From: Candidatus Pullichristensenella stercorigallinarum
Lineage (GTDB): Bacteria; Bacillota; Clostridia; Christensenellales; Aristaeellaceae
Assembly: GCA_018712945.1 (NCBI GenBank)
Contig: DVFZ01000048.1
Coordinates: forward strand, 1-38,240
Reading direction: 5' to 3'
Length of the DNA stretch: 38,240 bases
Below are positions 23,151 through 32,667 of the stretch, in pieces. Position 1 is the first letter of the stretch, and each line of letters starts with the position of its first letter. Made by a program: the position numbers and the translations under genes. Under the pieces are notes generated by a model. The model was not told the DNA's origin. It searched no databases and saw only the letters and a program-made list of their open reading frames with translations.

Positions 23151-24023
23151 ATGACTTCCAGGAAAAACGACCGCCAGTGGGACGCGGTAATCCGCCCCCG
23201 CAACGGCTGGTTTGACATCAACTTGCGCGAGCTGGCGCACTACCGGGATTTGATCTTTCTGCTTGTGAAACGCAATATCACCGTGCTTTACAAGCAGACG
23301 GTGCTCGGCCCGGCCTGGATTTTGATTCAGGCGGCGCTCAATTCGCTGGTGTTCACGGTGGTGTTTGGCGGCATCGCCGCCCTGCCCACCGACGGCATGC
23401 CCCAGTTCCTTTTTTACATGGCGGGCAACATCGTATGGGCCTACTTTTCCAACGCCCTGAAACAGACCGCCACCACGTTCATTGCAAACCACCAGCTCTT
23501 TGGCAAAGTATACTTCCCGCGGCTGGTGATGCCCCTGAGCGTGGTGCTTTCCAAGCTGTTCAATTTCTTTGTGCAGTTTGCGCTGTTCGCCGTGTTTCTG
23601 GTCTACTACGCGGTGCAGCCCAATTCGCCCGTGCACCCGAACTGGCAGCTGATCGCCTTTGTGCCGCTGGTGCTGATTCAGGTGGGCATGCTGGGCATGG
23701 GGCTGGGCATCATCATTTCCTCCCTGACCACGCGCTACCGCGACCTGTCTTTGCTGGTCAACCTGGGCGTGAGTTTGTGGATGTACGCCACGCCCATCGC
23801 CTACCCGGCCTCCATGGTGATGGAAAACTATCCGCAGCTCGTCGGCCTTTACATGCTCAACCCGGTCACGCCGATCGTGGAGTTTTTCCGCGCCGCCTTC
23901 CTGGGCACGGAGAGCTTCAGCCTCGCCTACATGCCCCTGTCGGTGGGGATGACGCTGGTATTCTTCGTAGGCGGCGTGCTGCTGTTTTCGCGCATTGAAA
24001 AGACGTTTATGGACACGGTTTGA
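23151..24023 (+). CDS. ABC-2 polysaccharide/teichoic acid export permease (Wzm/TagG-like)
   Basis: This is a 290-residue integral membrane subunit of an ABC exporter for surface polysaccharide or wall teichoic acid. The N-terminal amphipathic segment (NLRELAHYRDLIFLLVKRNI) and YKQTVLGPAWILIQ are characteristic of the family. Six membrane helices follow, with MYATPIAYPASMV and YMLNPVTPIVEFFRAAFLG near the end. GGAGGAT precedes the ATG, and the gene has its own promoter. The ATPase gene begins 17 bp downstream. The substrate is not known; no glycosyltransferases lie in the window. Confidence 0.93.
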   Translation: MTSRKNDRQWDAVIRPRNGWFDINLRELAHYRDLIFLLVKRNITVLYKQTVLGPAWILIQAALNSLVFTVVFGGIAALPTDGMPQFLFYMAGNIVWAYFSNALKQTATTFIANHQLFGKVYFPRLVMPLSVVLSKLFNFFVQFALFAVFLVYYAVQPNSPVHPNWQLIAFVPLVLIQVGMLGMGLGIIISSLTTRYRDLSLLVNLGVSLWMYATPIAYPASMVMENYPQLVGLYMLNPVTPIVEFFRAAFLGTESFSLAYMPLSVGMTLVFFVGGVLLFSRIEKTFMDTV

Positions 24024-24040
24024 CAAAGGAGACGCAGAAA

Positions 24041-25309
24041 ATGTCTGAACGCACGCTGGAGATCGACCGCGTCTCCAAGGAATACCGCCTCGGCGCCATC
24101 GGCGCGGGCACGCTGCAAGCCGACCTGCGCAGCTGGTTCGCCCGCCTGCGCGGCAAGGAGGACCCCAACCGCAAGATTGGCGACGAAGCGCCGAAAAATG
24201 GCCACGAATACTTTCTCGCCCTGGACGATATCTCCCTCAATGCCGACCGCGGCGACGCGCTGGCGCTGGTGGGGCGCAACGGCGCGGGCAAGAGCACGCT
24301 TTTAAAGCTCATTTCCCGCATCACCGCCCCCACGAAAGGCGAAATCCGCCTGCGTGGGCGCGTGTCCACCCTGCTGGAAGTGGGCACCGGCTTCCACGGC
24401 GACCTCACCGGCCGCGAAAACATTTACTTAAACGGCGCGATCCAGGGCATGCGCCGCGCCGAAATCAACGCAAAGCTCAAGGAAATCGTGGAGTTTTCTG
24501 AAATCGAGCAGTTTATCGACACGCCGGTAAAGCGTTACAGCTCCGGCATGTACGTCAAGCTCGCCTTCGCCGTGGCCGCGCACCTGGACCCGGATATACT
24601 CATCTGCGACGAGGTGTTGGCCGTGGGCGACGTCAACTTCCAGCAAAAGTGCCTGGGCAAGATGGCCGACGTCTCCCGCGGCGGGCGCACGGTGCTCTAC
24701 GTCAGCCACAATATGCGCACCGTCAAGCAGCTGTGCACGCGCGGCGTGTATCTGGAGCACGGCCGCTTGCTCTACGACGGCACCGTGTCCCACGCCATCG
24801 ACCTTTACGCCGGCAGCGGCGTGCGCGCCGTGGACCGCGACCTGGATTCCATGCGGCGCGGGCGGATGCTCGGCCAGCAGATGCGCATGCTGCGCCTGCG
24901 CATAGACAATTCCGAAACCATGGAATACCAGATGGACGATGCCATGGAGTTTTCCCTCACCTTCCGCGCCGGGACGCGCGAACACCGCTGCCGCCTGCGG
25001 CTGGTGCTTTTGAACAACGCCGCCGCACCCGTGGCCATGACGCAAACGCCGGAATTCCCCGTGGAAAGCGGCGATGAAAAAACCCTGAAAGTGCACTTCC
25101 CGCTGGAGAGCATCGCCCCGGGCGAATTCAGCATACAGCTCTCGCTGGTGGGCAGCGACCCGCGTGGCAGCAGCATTTACTACGACATGTTGGAGGACGT
25201 GGGCCACTTCGTCGTCGTAGACGACCCCTCCCGCACGGCGGGCTTCGTGTGGACGGAATCCCTGTGGGGAAACATGCGCCTGCGCGAAATGGAGCTGATG
25301 GAAGGATGA
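24041..25309 (+). CDS. ABC exporter ATPase with C-terminal substrate domain (Wzt/TagH-like)
   Basis: This 422-residue ATPase partners the upstream permease. The start at 24041 follows AAAGGAG at 24025-24031. Walker A is GRNGAGKST, the signature YSSGMYVKL, and Walker B ILICDEVLAVGD; a long N-terminal loop before Walker A (LRSWFARLRGKEDPNRKIG) is typical of TagH/Wzt. After about residue 265 comes a beta-rich region of about 150 residues with the features of a Wzt C-terminal domain, which in O-antigen exporters binds the capped glycan end. This suggests export of a finished, terminally modified polymer. The gene overlaps the kinase gene by 4 bp. Confidence 0.92.
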   Translation: MSERTLEIDRVSKEYRLGAIGAGTLQADLRSWFARLRGKEDPNRKIGDEAPKNGHEYFLALDDISLNADRGDALALVGRNGAGKSTLLKLISRITAPTKGEIRLRGRVSTLLEVGTGFHGDLTGRENIYLNGAIQGMRRAEINAKLKEIVEFSEIEQFIDTPVKRYSSGMYVKLAFAVAAHLDPDILICDEVLAVGDVNFQQKCLGKMADVSRGGRTVLYVSHNMRTVKQLCTRGVYLEHGRLLYDGTVSHAIDLYAGSGVRAVDRDLDSMRRGRMLGQQMRMLRLRIDNSETMEYQMDDAMEFSLTFRAGTREHRCRLRLVLLNNAAAPVAMTQTPEFPVESGDEKTLKVHFPLESIAPGEFSIQLSLVGSDPRGSSIYYDMLEDVGHFVVVDDPSRTAGFVWTESLWGNMRLREMELMEG

Positions 25310-26148
25310 AAAGCGCAAAAACGGTGGCCGCCATCCACGATTTAAGCGGCGTGGGGCGCTGCGCGTTGACGGTGGTCATGCCGGTCATCAGCGTAATGGG
25401 CGCGCAGGTGTGCCCCGTGCCTACGGCGGTGCTCTCGGCGCACACGGCCTTTTCCGGCATCGCTGCGCACGACCTGACCGGCTTTCTGCCCGCCTACCTG
25501 GCCCACTGGCGCGCGTTGGGGCTGCGCTTTGACGCGGTGTACGCCGGTTATCTGGCCGGGCCAGAACAGGCGGCGATTGTCGAAGGTTTCCTCAACGGGC
25601 AGAGAGACGCCCTCAAGGTGCTCGACCCGGTGATGGGCGACGACGGCCGTCTCTACGCCGGCATGCCGGAAGACATGCCCGCAAAGTGGCGCGGCCTGTG
25701 CGCCCGGGCGGACGTGGTCACCCCCAACATGACCGAATACGCCCTGCTCACGGGCGAGGCGTACTCCCTCGAGCCGCGCACCATGGCGCAGGCGAAAAAG
25801 ATGCTGGACGCCCTGTTGGAAATGGGCGCGCGCAGCGCGGTGATCACCTCCCTGCCGCTGGAGAAGGGCCTTGCCAACGCCTACATGCGCCGCGGCGACA
25901 AGACAGCGGGCATATGCGCCTTTGAACGGCTGGAGGCGCACTACCCCGGCACCGGCGATTTGTTCGCCAGCGTGCTCACCGGTGCGCTTTTGCAGGGCAA
26001 AGCGCTGGAAGCGGCCGTGGCGCAGGCCACTGCCTTCACCCGCCGCGCCGTATCGCGCACCATGCGCCTGCCCACCGAGGTAAACTACGGCGTGGATTTG
26101 GAACCGCTCCTGCCCCTGCTGTGGGAGGGCCAGGCGGACGAAGCCTGA
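25306..26148 (+). CDS. Pyridoxine/pyridoxal kinase family protein (PdxK-like)
   Basis: This 280-residue ribokinase-fold enzyme is predicted to phosphorylate vitamin B6 vitamers for salvage of pyridoxal phosphate. The N-terminus HDLSGVGRCALTVVMPVIS matches pyridoxal kinases, as do VLDPVMGDDGRLY, VVTPNMTEYALLTG and the C-terminal anion hole and catalytic Asp in YPGTGDLFASVLTGALLQG. The start at 25306 forms an ATGA overlap with the ATPase gene. Linkage to an exporter is unusual in function and probably only reflects operon position. Confidence 0.88.
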   Translation: MKSAKTVAAIHDLSGVGRCALTVVMPVISVMGAQVCPVPTAVLSAHTAFSGIAAHDLTGFLPAYLAHWRALGLRFDAVYAGYLAGPEQAAIVEGFLNGQRDALKVLDPVMGDDGRLYAGMPEDMPAKWRGLCARADVVTPNMTEYALLTGEAYSLEPRTMAQAKKMLDALLEMGARSAVITSLPLEKGLANAYMRRGDKTAGICAFERLEAHYPGTGDLFASVLTGALLQGKALEAAVAQATAFTRRAVSRTMRLPTEVNYGVDLEPLLPLLWEGQADEA

Positions 26149-26361
26149 AAGCGCGGGGCAAAGCCGCCGGAACATCCGGCTGTTTCCCGATCGGATCGTT
26201 CTGCCGGGGTTCCGAAACCCGGCGCGGCGCGGAAATGCGGGATAACCCATGCGCCGCCTGTGAACAGGCGTTCCCGCGTTGCCGCCTCACCAATCCAAAC
26301 CGCTTCCGTGAACATCGGGGCGGCTCTTCTTTTGCCCCTTCCCATGGGAAATGGCCGTTGC

Positions 26362-26451
26362 CATGGGGAACGCCCCGCCCTGCAAGCGCCTGTGGGCGCG
26401 GACTGAGCGCGCCGCCGTTTTCAAAACGCGCTGCGCGGGGCGTTTCCCATG
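26362..26451. other. Structured intergenic region between pdxK-like and spoIIE
   Basis: The 341-bp gap 26149-26489 holds no convincing gene but is rich in dyads. CATGGGGAACGCCCCGC (26362-26378) pairs with GCGGGGCGTTTCCCATG (26435-26451) with one mismatch across a 56-base loop, and AGCGCG/CGCGCT nests inside. A smaller GCCGG/CCGGC hairpin right after the kinase gene (near 26167-26182), followed by TGTTT, may be its terminator. The large dyad could be a bidirectional terminator, a repeat or an RNA. Confidence 0.5.
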
Positions 26452-26489
26452 CGCCGGTCATGGTTCAATCCGTTCCCGCCTGTCCCCGC

Positions 26490-28487
26490 TCAGGGCGCAC
26501 GCGCCCGGAGCAGGCGGATACACATCACGGTCATGTCGTCGCGGCGGCTGGAGGGGGTCCTTTCCTCCGCCGCGCGCAGCAGTTCCTCGCTCAACCGGTC
26601 CGGCGCGTGCGCCAGCCCTTCTTCCAGCGCGTCCTCCAGAACGCCTTCGCCGGCCTCCATCGCGCCGTCTGAACCCATGACGATCACGTCTCCTTCCCGC
26701 ACTTCCACCTCCTCGCATACGGGCGTCACGCCCTCGAGCACGCCCAGCGGCAGCCGGCCGCCCTCGATGACCAGCGTTTCCCCCTCCCGGGCAATCAGGG
26801 AACGGCTGGCCGCCTGCTTCCAAAACTGCGCCTTCCCGGCGCGCGTGTCGATCAGACAAAGGTCCACCGTGGCAAACATGTCGCCCGCGCCGCGCTTGAT
26901 CAGGAGGGCGTTGGCCGCCGCCATCGCCGCCTCCGGCTCCACGCGCGCGGAGAGGAACCGCCACAAGAGCCGCACGGCGCGCTCGCTCTCCTCCCGCGCC
27001 GCCTCGCCGCTGCCCATGCCGTCGCAAATCAGCGCCAGCGTGCGGCCGTCGCTTAAGCGGCGCAGCAGGTGCGCGTCGCCACTGGGCGCTCCCGGCGTTT
27101 GCGAGCGGGCGCTCGCGCCCCAGGCCACCGCCAGGCGCGGCGGGGAATCGCGCGGCCGGGAACGCCATCGCGCCGCCTCGCCGAGAATGCGCTCTGCCTG
27201 CCGGAACATCTCGCCCGCGCAGGTTTCCGCGTCGCGCCGCACGCGCATGGCGCTGGCCTCCTCCCGCGCCAGGGCGCGCAACCGCTCCCCGCGGCGGCAT
27301 ACGCGCAGGACGTCCGGCGGCGTTTCCGCCTCCATCCCCATCGGGGCGGAAACTTCGTCCGCAGGCGCGGCGGCGTCGCGCAGGGCCTGGCACATGAGGC
27401 GCACGGCCCGGCCGTCCTCCCCGGCCCAGCAGCGCTCATAGCCCGAGCATTGGGCGCACAGGCGCTTTCGCATATCCAGCAGCACGGCCTGCTCGTCCGG
27501 CAGATTGGCCACCCCCGCCGCCAATTCGCCAAAGGCCGCGCTCAGGGCGTTCAGGGCGCGCGAAGCCTCCTCCCGCGCCGCGCGCTCGCGCCCGCCGGGG
27601 CGGAAAAAGCGCTCCACAACGGCGTCCAGCCACGCATTGGGCATGAGCACATAGGCAAGCGCCGCCAGCGCCGGCGCCACCGGGCCCGGATAACTCCCCG
27701 GCGCATACAGGCCGGTCAGCCCGGCGGCCAGCACGAACCCGGGCGCGGCGTACAATTTGCCGCGCGGGCGCAAAAGCCCCGCCACCGCGCCGCCCAGGCA
27801 CACCGACACCGCCATGACCATCGCCCCGCCGCCGCACAGAAGCGCGCACAGCGACAGCGCCCCCAACGCCGCGCCCGCGCCCAGCGAGGCATGCGCCGCC
27901 GTCAACACGGCAACGCAGGCCAGGAAATAGCCCCCCGGCGGCCACAGCGCGCAGGCGCCCATGAGCAGGGCAAAGAGAACCAGCGCCGCGCAGGCGCGCG
28001 CATCCACGCCCACAGCTTGTCCCGGCCGCCAGGCCAACACCATTTGAAACGCAGGCGCGCTGGCCACGGCCACCGACGCGGCCAACAGCGCCAGAAATGA
28101 GGAATAGACCTCCAGCTGCGCCGCCGCCAACCCCGGCAAAAGCGTGCCCAGCCCGGCAAGCAGCGCACACAGCGGCCCCTCCTTCAGCCGCGCGCGCAGT
28201 TCCGGCCGGTCGGAAAGCAGCGTGCCCAGCAGCACCAGCGCACAGCCGGACAGGAGCAGCAAATCCGTCTCCGCCAGCGGGAAGCGCACCGCGCCCAGCG
28301 CGCAGCCCAGCAGAAGCGCCGCCGGGCTGAGGCGCGCCTGCAATCCGGCCGCAAACAGCGCCAACGCGAACGGCGCCAGGCCGAGCATCACCTGCGCGCG
28401 CGCAAGCAGCGCCATGGCCGCCAGCGCCACCGCAGCACGGACAAGGCGGGCAAGCTCCGGATGGCTGTGCGTCTGCATATTCAACAT
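26490..28487 (-). CDS. spoIIE: Stage II sporulation protein E-like phosphatase
   Basis: This 665-residue protein starts at MLNMQTHSHP, chosen for the GGGGGA site 7 bases upstream. About ten membrane helices fill residues 15-310. A regulatory linker with LCAQCSGYERCW follows, and then a PP2C phosphatase domain (about 450-660). The metal-binding aspartates appear in LICDGMGSG (about Asp489), IVMGSDGAMEAG and RRDDMTVM. SpoIIE dephosphorylates SpoIIAA and so activates sigma-F in the forespore. The protein is shorter than the roughly 820 residues of Bacillus SpoIIE, mostly in the N-terminus and linker. It marks the organism as an endospore former or a descendant of one. Confidence 0.93.
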   Translation of the reverse strand: MLNMQTHSHPELARLVRAAVALAAMALLARAQVMLGLAPFALALFAAGLQARLSPAALLLGCALGAVRFPLAETDLLLLSGCALVLLGTLLSDRPELRARLKEGPLCALLAGLGTLLPGLAAAQLEVYSSFLALLAASVAVASAPAFQMVLAWRPGQAVGVDARACAALVLFALLMGACALWPPGGYFLACVAVLTAAHASLGAGAALGALSLCALLCGGGAMVMAVSVCLGGAVAGLLRPRGKLYAAPGFVLAAGLTGLYAPGSYPGPVAPALAALAYVLMPNAWLDAVVERFFRPGGRERAAREEASRALNALSAAFGELAAGVANLPDEQAVLLDMRKRLCAQCSGYERCWAGEDGRAVRLMCQALRDAAAPADEVSAPMGMEAETPPDVLRVCRRGERLRALAREEASAMRVRRDAETCAGEMFRQAERILGEAARWRSRPRDSPPRLAVAWGASARSQTPGAPSGDAHLLRRLSDGRTLALICDGMGSGEAAREESERAVRLLWRFLSARVEPEAAMAAANALLIKRGAGDMFATVDLCLIDTRAGKAQFWKQAASRSLIAREGETLVIEGGRLPLGVLEGVTPVCEEVEVREGDVIVMGSDGAMEAGEGVLEDALEEGLAHAPDRLSEELLRAAEERTPSSRRDDMTVMCIRLLRARAP

Positions 28488-28677
28488 CGTCCATTCCCCC
28501 TCTCGGTGCGAATTTTTTATGCCTGCCGGGGCGCGGACATGCCTGCGGAGGCATTTCGTTTCCATCTTTTCACGATTCGGTCACGTTTTCTTCGCTTCTC
28601 TTTCCCGCCGGAATGTGGTAAGATGTAGAAGTAAAATTCTGCCGTGCCGGACGCGGCGGCCAGAGAGGTGTTTTTTC

Positions 28678-29316
28678 TTGCAGGAAACAATGATCCAGAT
28701 CATGAACGATTACGGGTATCTTGGCATTTTCTTCCTGATTTTCATAGAGAACGTATTTCCCCCCATCCCCTCGGAGGTCGTGCTGCTCTTTGGCGGCGCG
28801 ATGACCGTGCTCGCCGGCCTGAACGCCCCCACCGTGGTGGTTGTGGCCACGCTCGGCTCCATCGCCGGGGCGATCGTTTTATACTTGCTGGGCCGCATCC
28901 TCAAGGCCGAGCGCCTGCGCCGCCTGTTCTCCGGCCGCTTTGGGCGCATCCTCCGCCTCAAGCCGGAAGACGTGGACAAAGCCACCGCCTGGTTTACCAG
29001 ATATGAAAAGAAAGCCGTGCTGATCTGCCGTTGCGTGCCCATCGTGCGCAGCCTGATCTCCATCCCGGCGGGCATTGCGGAGATGAACGTGCCGCTGTTC
29101 CTTTTGCTGACCACGCTGGGCAGCGCCGTTTGGAACACGGTGCTGGTGTGCCTGGGTTCGTTCCTCGGCAACCAATGGGAGACGGCGTTGCCGTTCTTTG
29201 AAAAGTATTCCGACGTCATCCTGGTCATCGCCATCATCGCCGTGGTGGCGCTGGTGGTATGGTGGTTTGGCTTCCGCAACCGCAAAAAAAAGACGCGCGC
29301 GAAGGGGCGGCATTAA
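28678..29316 (+). CDS. DedA family membrane protein
   Basis: This is a 212-residue membrane protein of the DedA/SNARE-associated family; some members flip undecaprenyl phosphate or phosphatidylethanolamine. Family marks are FIENVFPPIPSEVVLLFGGA near the N-terminus, the RF...F glycine-rich loop, and CRCVPIVRSLISIPAGIAEM with the conserved arginines, followed by two closing helices. The TTG at 28678 is the likely start because GAGGTG lies 7 bases before it; the next ATG (28690) is too far away. A weak extended -10 (TGGTAAGAT ending at 28624) lies upstream. The stop abuts the addB ATG, so they are co-transcribed. Confidence 0.92.
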   Translation: MQETMIQIMNDYGYLGIFFLIFIENVFPPIPSEVVLLFGGAMTVLAGLNAPTVVVVATLGSIAGAIVLYLLGRILKAERLRRLFSGRFGRILRLKPEDVDKATAWFTRYEKKAVLICRCVPIVRSLISIPAGIAEMNVPLFLLLTTLGSAVWNTVLVCLGSFLGNQWETALPFFEKYSDVILVIAIIAVVALVVWWFGFRNRKKKTRAKGRH

Positions 29317-32300
29317 ATGCTGCGCCTGCTGACCGGCCGCAACCGCACCCTGGGCGCGACGCTGAAGCGCGAAATCGCCGCCGCCCTGCAAACGGGCGAG
29401 GACGCGCTGCGCGTGGTGGTGCCCAAACAGCTCACGCTGGAGACGGAACTTGACCTGCTCGACGGCCTTCATCTGCAAGGCTCGTTCCGCTTGCGCGTTT
29501 TGAGCCCGGAGCGGCTGTGCGGCCTGATCTTTGACGACGCCGGCCGGCCCGAGGGCGCGCGCGTGGACGAGCGCGGCCGCGCCATGCTGATTTCCCGCGC
29601 CATGAAGGAACTGGAGGGCGGGTTGACCGTCTATCGCGGCGCGCAGGGGCGGCGCGGTTTTGTGGGCCGGGCGGCCAAGCAGGTGGAAATCTTCCGGCAG
29701 GCGGGCATGGGCCCCGAGGACGTGCTTGCCTGCGCCGAGGGGGAAACCGGCGCGCTCAGGCGCAAGCTGGAGGACGCCGCTGCCATCCTCGCCGCCTACG
29801 AACGCGCCCTGGAGGGGCGCTATGAGGACGGCGAGGGCGAGCTGACCCTGGCCGCGCTGAAAGCCGCGCAGGCCCCGTTTTTGCGTGGAGCGCGGCTGTG
29901 GTTTTATGGCTTTGACATGATGCCGCCGACGCTGCACGCTCTGATCGCGGCCGTAGCCGCGGCGGGAGAGGCGACGCTGCTTCTGCCGCTGGAGAGCGAC
30001 GCGCGCGCCCGCGACGCCGACCTGTTTCGCCCCCTGCACGCCTCGGCGCGGCGGCTGGAGACGCAGGCGCGTGAGCGCAATGTGCGCGTATCCTGGGAAA
30101 AGGTGGAAAACACCGCCCAGGGCGCGGCGGAGCTGCGCTTCCTTTCCGACGAACTGTTCGCCACGCCCGCACAGGCGTGGCCGCAAAGGCCCAACCACAT
30201 CCAGCTTTTTGAGGCGCGTTCCCCGCGCGAGGAGGCGCGCTTTGCGGCGGCGCTTACACGGCGGCTGGTGCGCACCCGCGGCTGGCGCTTCCGGGATGTG
30301 CGCGTGCTCGCGCCATCGCTGGACAGCTACCGCCAGCCCCTGCGCGAAGCCTTCGCCGCCTGCGGCGTGCCCCTGTTCCTAGCCGAAAGCCGGCCCTGCG
30401 CGCGCCATCCCCTGTGCGAATGCCTCTTGACGGCGCTGAACATGCTTTCGCGCGGGGCGCGCGATGAGGACTTGCACGCCTGTCTGGCTTCGGGCTGTCT
30501 GGATATAAGCCGGTGCGACGCCGACCGCCTGCGCAATTATGCCGTGTCCTGGGGCCTGCGCGCCAACGCCTTTTTCCATCCCCTGAAGCGTGGCCCCGCC
30601 GCGCTGGTAGAGGCTCTGGAGCCGGTGCGCGAAGCGGCCATGGCCCCCATAAGCTCCCTGCGGACCCGCCTGCGCGCGGCCAAAGACCTGCGCGGCCAGC
30701 TCGAGGCTGTATTTGCTTTTTTGACGGATATACGCGCCTACGACCGCAGTCTTGAACGCCAGAAGGCGCTGTGCGAAGCCGGGCTTTACGAGGCTGCGGG
30801 CGAGGAAGCGCAGGTGTGGAACCGCATCGTCGGCGCCCTGGATCAGATGGCGGAGCTGTTGGGCGAGAAAAAACTCCCCGTGCGCGAAATCGCCGAACGC
30901 CTGCTCGAATCGCTGGACGCGGCGGTGGTCAAGCCCCTGCCCCAGTCCGGCGACGCGGTATTGGCGCAGGACATGGGCAAATTGAGCATGCGCCCGGCCA
31001 AGGCCGTGCTGCTCATCGGCCAGGTGGAGCGCGCCACCGGGGTGCAGAACGCCCTGCTTTCCGACCGCCAAATCGAGGCCGTTTCCCTACGCGCGGAACG
31101 CTATATGGGGCTGACGCCCTCAGAAGCGGCGCGCACGCGGCTGTTTTACGCCAAGGCGGGTCTGGAAATGGCCACGAACTATGTGTGCGTAACCTATCCG
31201 CTGGCGGGCGCGGACGGCGCGGCGGAGCGCCCCGGCCCCCTTGTGGCGCAGCTGCGCCGCGTGTTCCCGGCCCTGCGGGCGCGTGGCGGCGTGGCGGGCG
31301 ACGCGGGCGCTGAAGAAATGCTGCTCGAGGCCCCGGAAGCGGCCCTGCCGCGCGTGGCGGCGGCGCTTTCCGGGGAAATGGGCGAGGCGGAAAAACGGGC
31401 GCTGTTTGCCCTGGCGCGGCAGGAAAATATGCGGCCGCGGCTTTCCGCCCTGCGGGACGCTTTGGATATGCGCTCCGCGGCGCAACGGCTGCGCCCGGAA
31501 ACCGCGCAGGCGCTCTACGGCGGCCTGCGCACGGCCAGCGTTTCCCGGCTGGAAGCGTTCGCCGCCTGCCCGTTTGCCCACTTTATGCGCTACGGCCTCA
31601 AGCCGGAGATTGTCGAGCCCTACGCGCTCACCACGCGCGACGAGGGCGTGTTTTTCCACGCCGCCATCCGCGGCTTCCTTTCCGAGATGATGGACGGCGG
31701 CACGCCCGACCCCGAGCGCGCCGAGGCGAGCATGGAACGCGTAGCCGACGCGCTGCTGATTCCCCTGCGCGACGGGCCGCTGGGCCAAAGCGCCCTCAGC
31801 CTTGCCGAGGAACGGCGGCTGCGGGGCGTGGCAAAGACGGCGGCGCGCCTGCTGGCGGAGCAGCTTGCCGACAGTGGCTTTCGCCCGGTGGGGCTGGAAG
31901 TGCGCTTCGGCCCTGACGACGGCGACGCTACCTTGCGCGTGGGCGCGGACGGGCGCTGCGCGCTGTATGGCTCCATCGACCGCGTCGATCTCTGGGAAGC
32001 GGACAGCCCCTATGTGCGGGTGATGGACTACAAGCGCGGTTCCAAGCCCTTCAGTCTTGCCGAAGCCTGGGCGGGCTTGCAGTTGCAGCTGCTTGTGTAT
32101 CTGGCGGCGGCGGCGAAAAAGCGCGGCGCGCTGCCGGCGGGGGCATTTTACTTCCGCATGGACGAGGGCTACATACTCACCCCGGAAACCGACCCCCAGG
32201 CCGTGGCCGAACTGCGGCGCAAAAACTTGCGCATGGACGGCCCGGTGGTGGACGACGAGGGCGCGCGCGCCGCGCTTTCCGGCCATCCGGAGCAATTCTA

Positions 32301-32571
32301 CAAAACCGGCGCGCCCCTTTCGCGTCCGGCAATGGAGCGCCTGCTTTCCCATGCGGTGGACATGGCCGGCGCGCATGTGGACGCCATCCGCGCGGGCGAG
32401 GCCGATCCCGCCCCGGTGAAGGTGGGCAAAAATTCGGCCTGCCGCTTCTGCGACTGGCGCGGGGCCTGCCTATTTGACGAAAGCACCGACCGGCGGCGCG
32501 TGCGCCGCGTGGACGCGGACAAGCGCGCCGTGCTCGAACGCCTGCTCGCCGGGGAGGAAAGCGGGAAATGA
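29317..32571 (+). CDS. addB: AddB-type helicase-nuclease subunit
   Basis: This 1084-residue protein is predicted to be the AddB subunit of the RecBCD-like AddAB complex that processes double-strand breaks. The helicase-like N-terminal half lacks an intact Walker A (GRNRTLGAT in place of a GKT motif), as in some RexB proteins. The C-terminal PD-(D/E)XK nuclease has VMDYKRGSK and is wrapped by a four-cysteine iron-sulphur site: Cys751 in ACPFAHFMRYGL, then Cys1042, Cys1045 and Cys1051 in ACRFCDWRGACLF. The start directly follows the dedA stop. The partner addA does not follow as it does in Bacillus and is not in the window. Confidence 0.9.
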   Translation: MLRLLTGRNRTLGATLKREIAAALQTGEDALRVVVPKQLTLETELDLLDGLHLQGSFRLRVLSPERLCGLIFDDAGRPEGARVDERGRAMLISRAMKELEGGLTVYRGAQGRRGFVGRAAKQVEIFRQAGMGPEDVLACAEGETGALRRKLEDAAAILAAYERALEGRYEDGEGELTLAALKAAQAPFLRGARLWFYGFDMMPPTLHALIAAVAAAGEATLLLPLESDARARDADLFRPLHASARRLETQARERNVRVSWEKVENTAQGAAELRFLSDELFATPAQAWPQRPNHIQLFEARSPREEARFAAALTRRLVRTRGWRFRDVRVLAPSLDSYRQPLREAFAACGVPLFLAESRPCARHPLCECLLTALNMLSRGARDEDLHACLASGCLDISRCDADRLRNYAVSWGLRANAFFHPLKRGPAALVEALEPVREAAMAPISSLRTRLRAAKDLRGQLEAVFAFLTDIRAYDRSLERQKALCEAGLYEAAGEEAQVWNRIVGALDQMAELLGEKKLPVREIAERLLESLDAAVVKPLPQSGDAVLAQDMGKLSMRPAKAVLLIGQVERATGVQNALLSDRQIEAVSLRAERYMGLTPSEAARTRLFYAKAGLEMATNYVCVTYPLAGADGAAERPGPLVAQLRRVFPALRARGGVAGDAGAEEMLLEAPEAALPRVAAALSGEMGEAEKRALFALARQENMRPRLSALRDALDMRSAAQRLRPETAQALYGGLRTASVSRLEAFAACPFAHFMRYGLKPEIVEPYALTTRDEGVFFHAAIRGFLSEMMDGGTPDPERAEASMERVADALLIPLRDGPLGQSALSLAEERRLRGVAKTAARLLAEQLADSGFRPVGLEVRFGPDDGDATLRVGADGRCALYGSIDRVDLWEADSPYVRVMDYKRGSKPFSLAEAWAGLQLQLLVYLAAAAKKRGALPAGAFYFRMDEGYILTPETDPQAVAELRRKNLRMDGPVVDDEGARAALSGHPEQFYKTGAPLSRPAMERLLSHAVDMAGAHVDAIRAGEADPAPVKVGKNSACRFCDWRGACLFDESTDRRRVRRVDADKRAVLERLLAGEESGK

Positions 32572-32577
32572 CGGCAA

Positions 32578-32595
32578 AGCGCCCTGCGGGGCGCT
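32578..32595 (+). other. Small hairpin after addB
   Basis: AGCGCCC/GGGCGCT lies just after the addB stop, without a T-run, in the 96-bp gap before the decarboxylase gene. It may protect the 3' end of upstream mRNA; it is not a clear terminator. Confidence 0.4.
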
Positions 32596-32667
32596 GACGG
32601 CTTCCGGGCCCCGCCCAAAGGATAACGGGCAGGCAATGAATACGGCATCCAGACAAAGGAGGCACAC

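Noticed and set aside
29317-29400. Possible intact Walker A in AddB
   Set aside because: The segment GRNRTLGAT lacks the GKT/S lysine, so no ATP-binding claim is made for this subunit.
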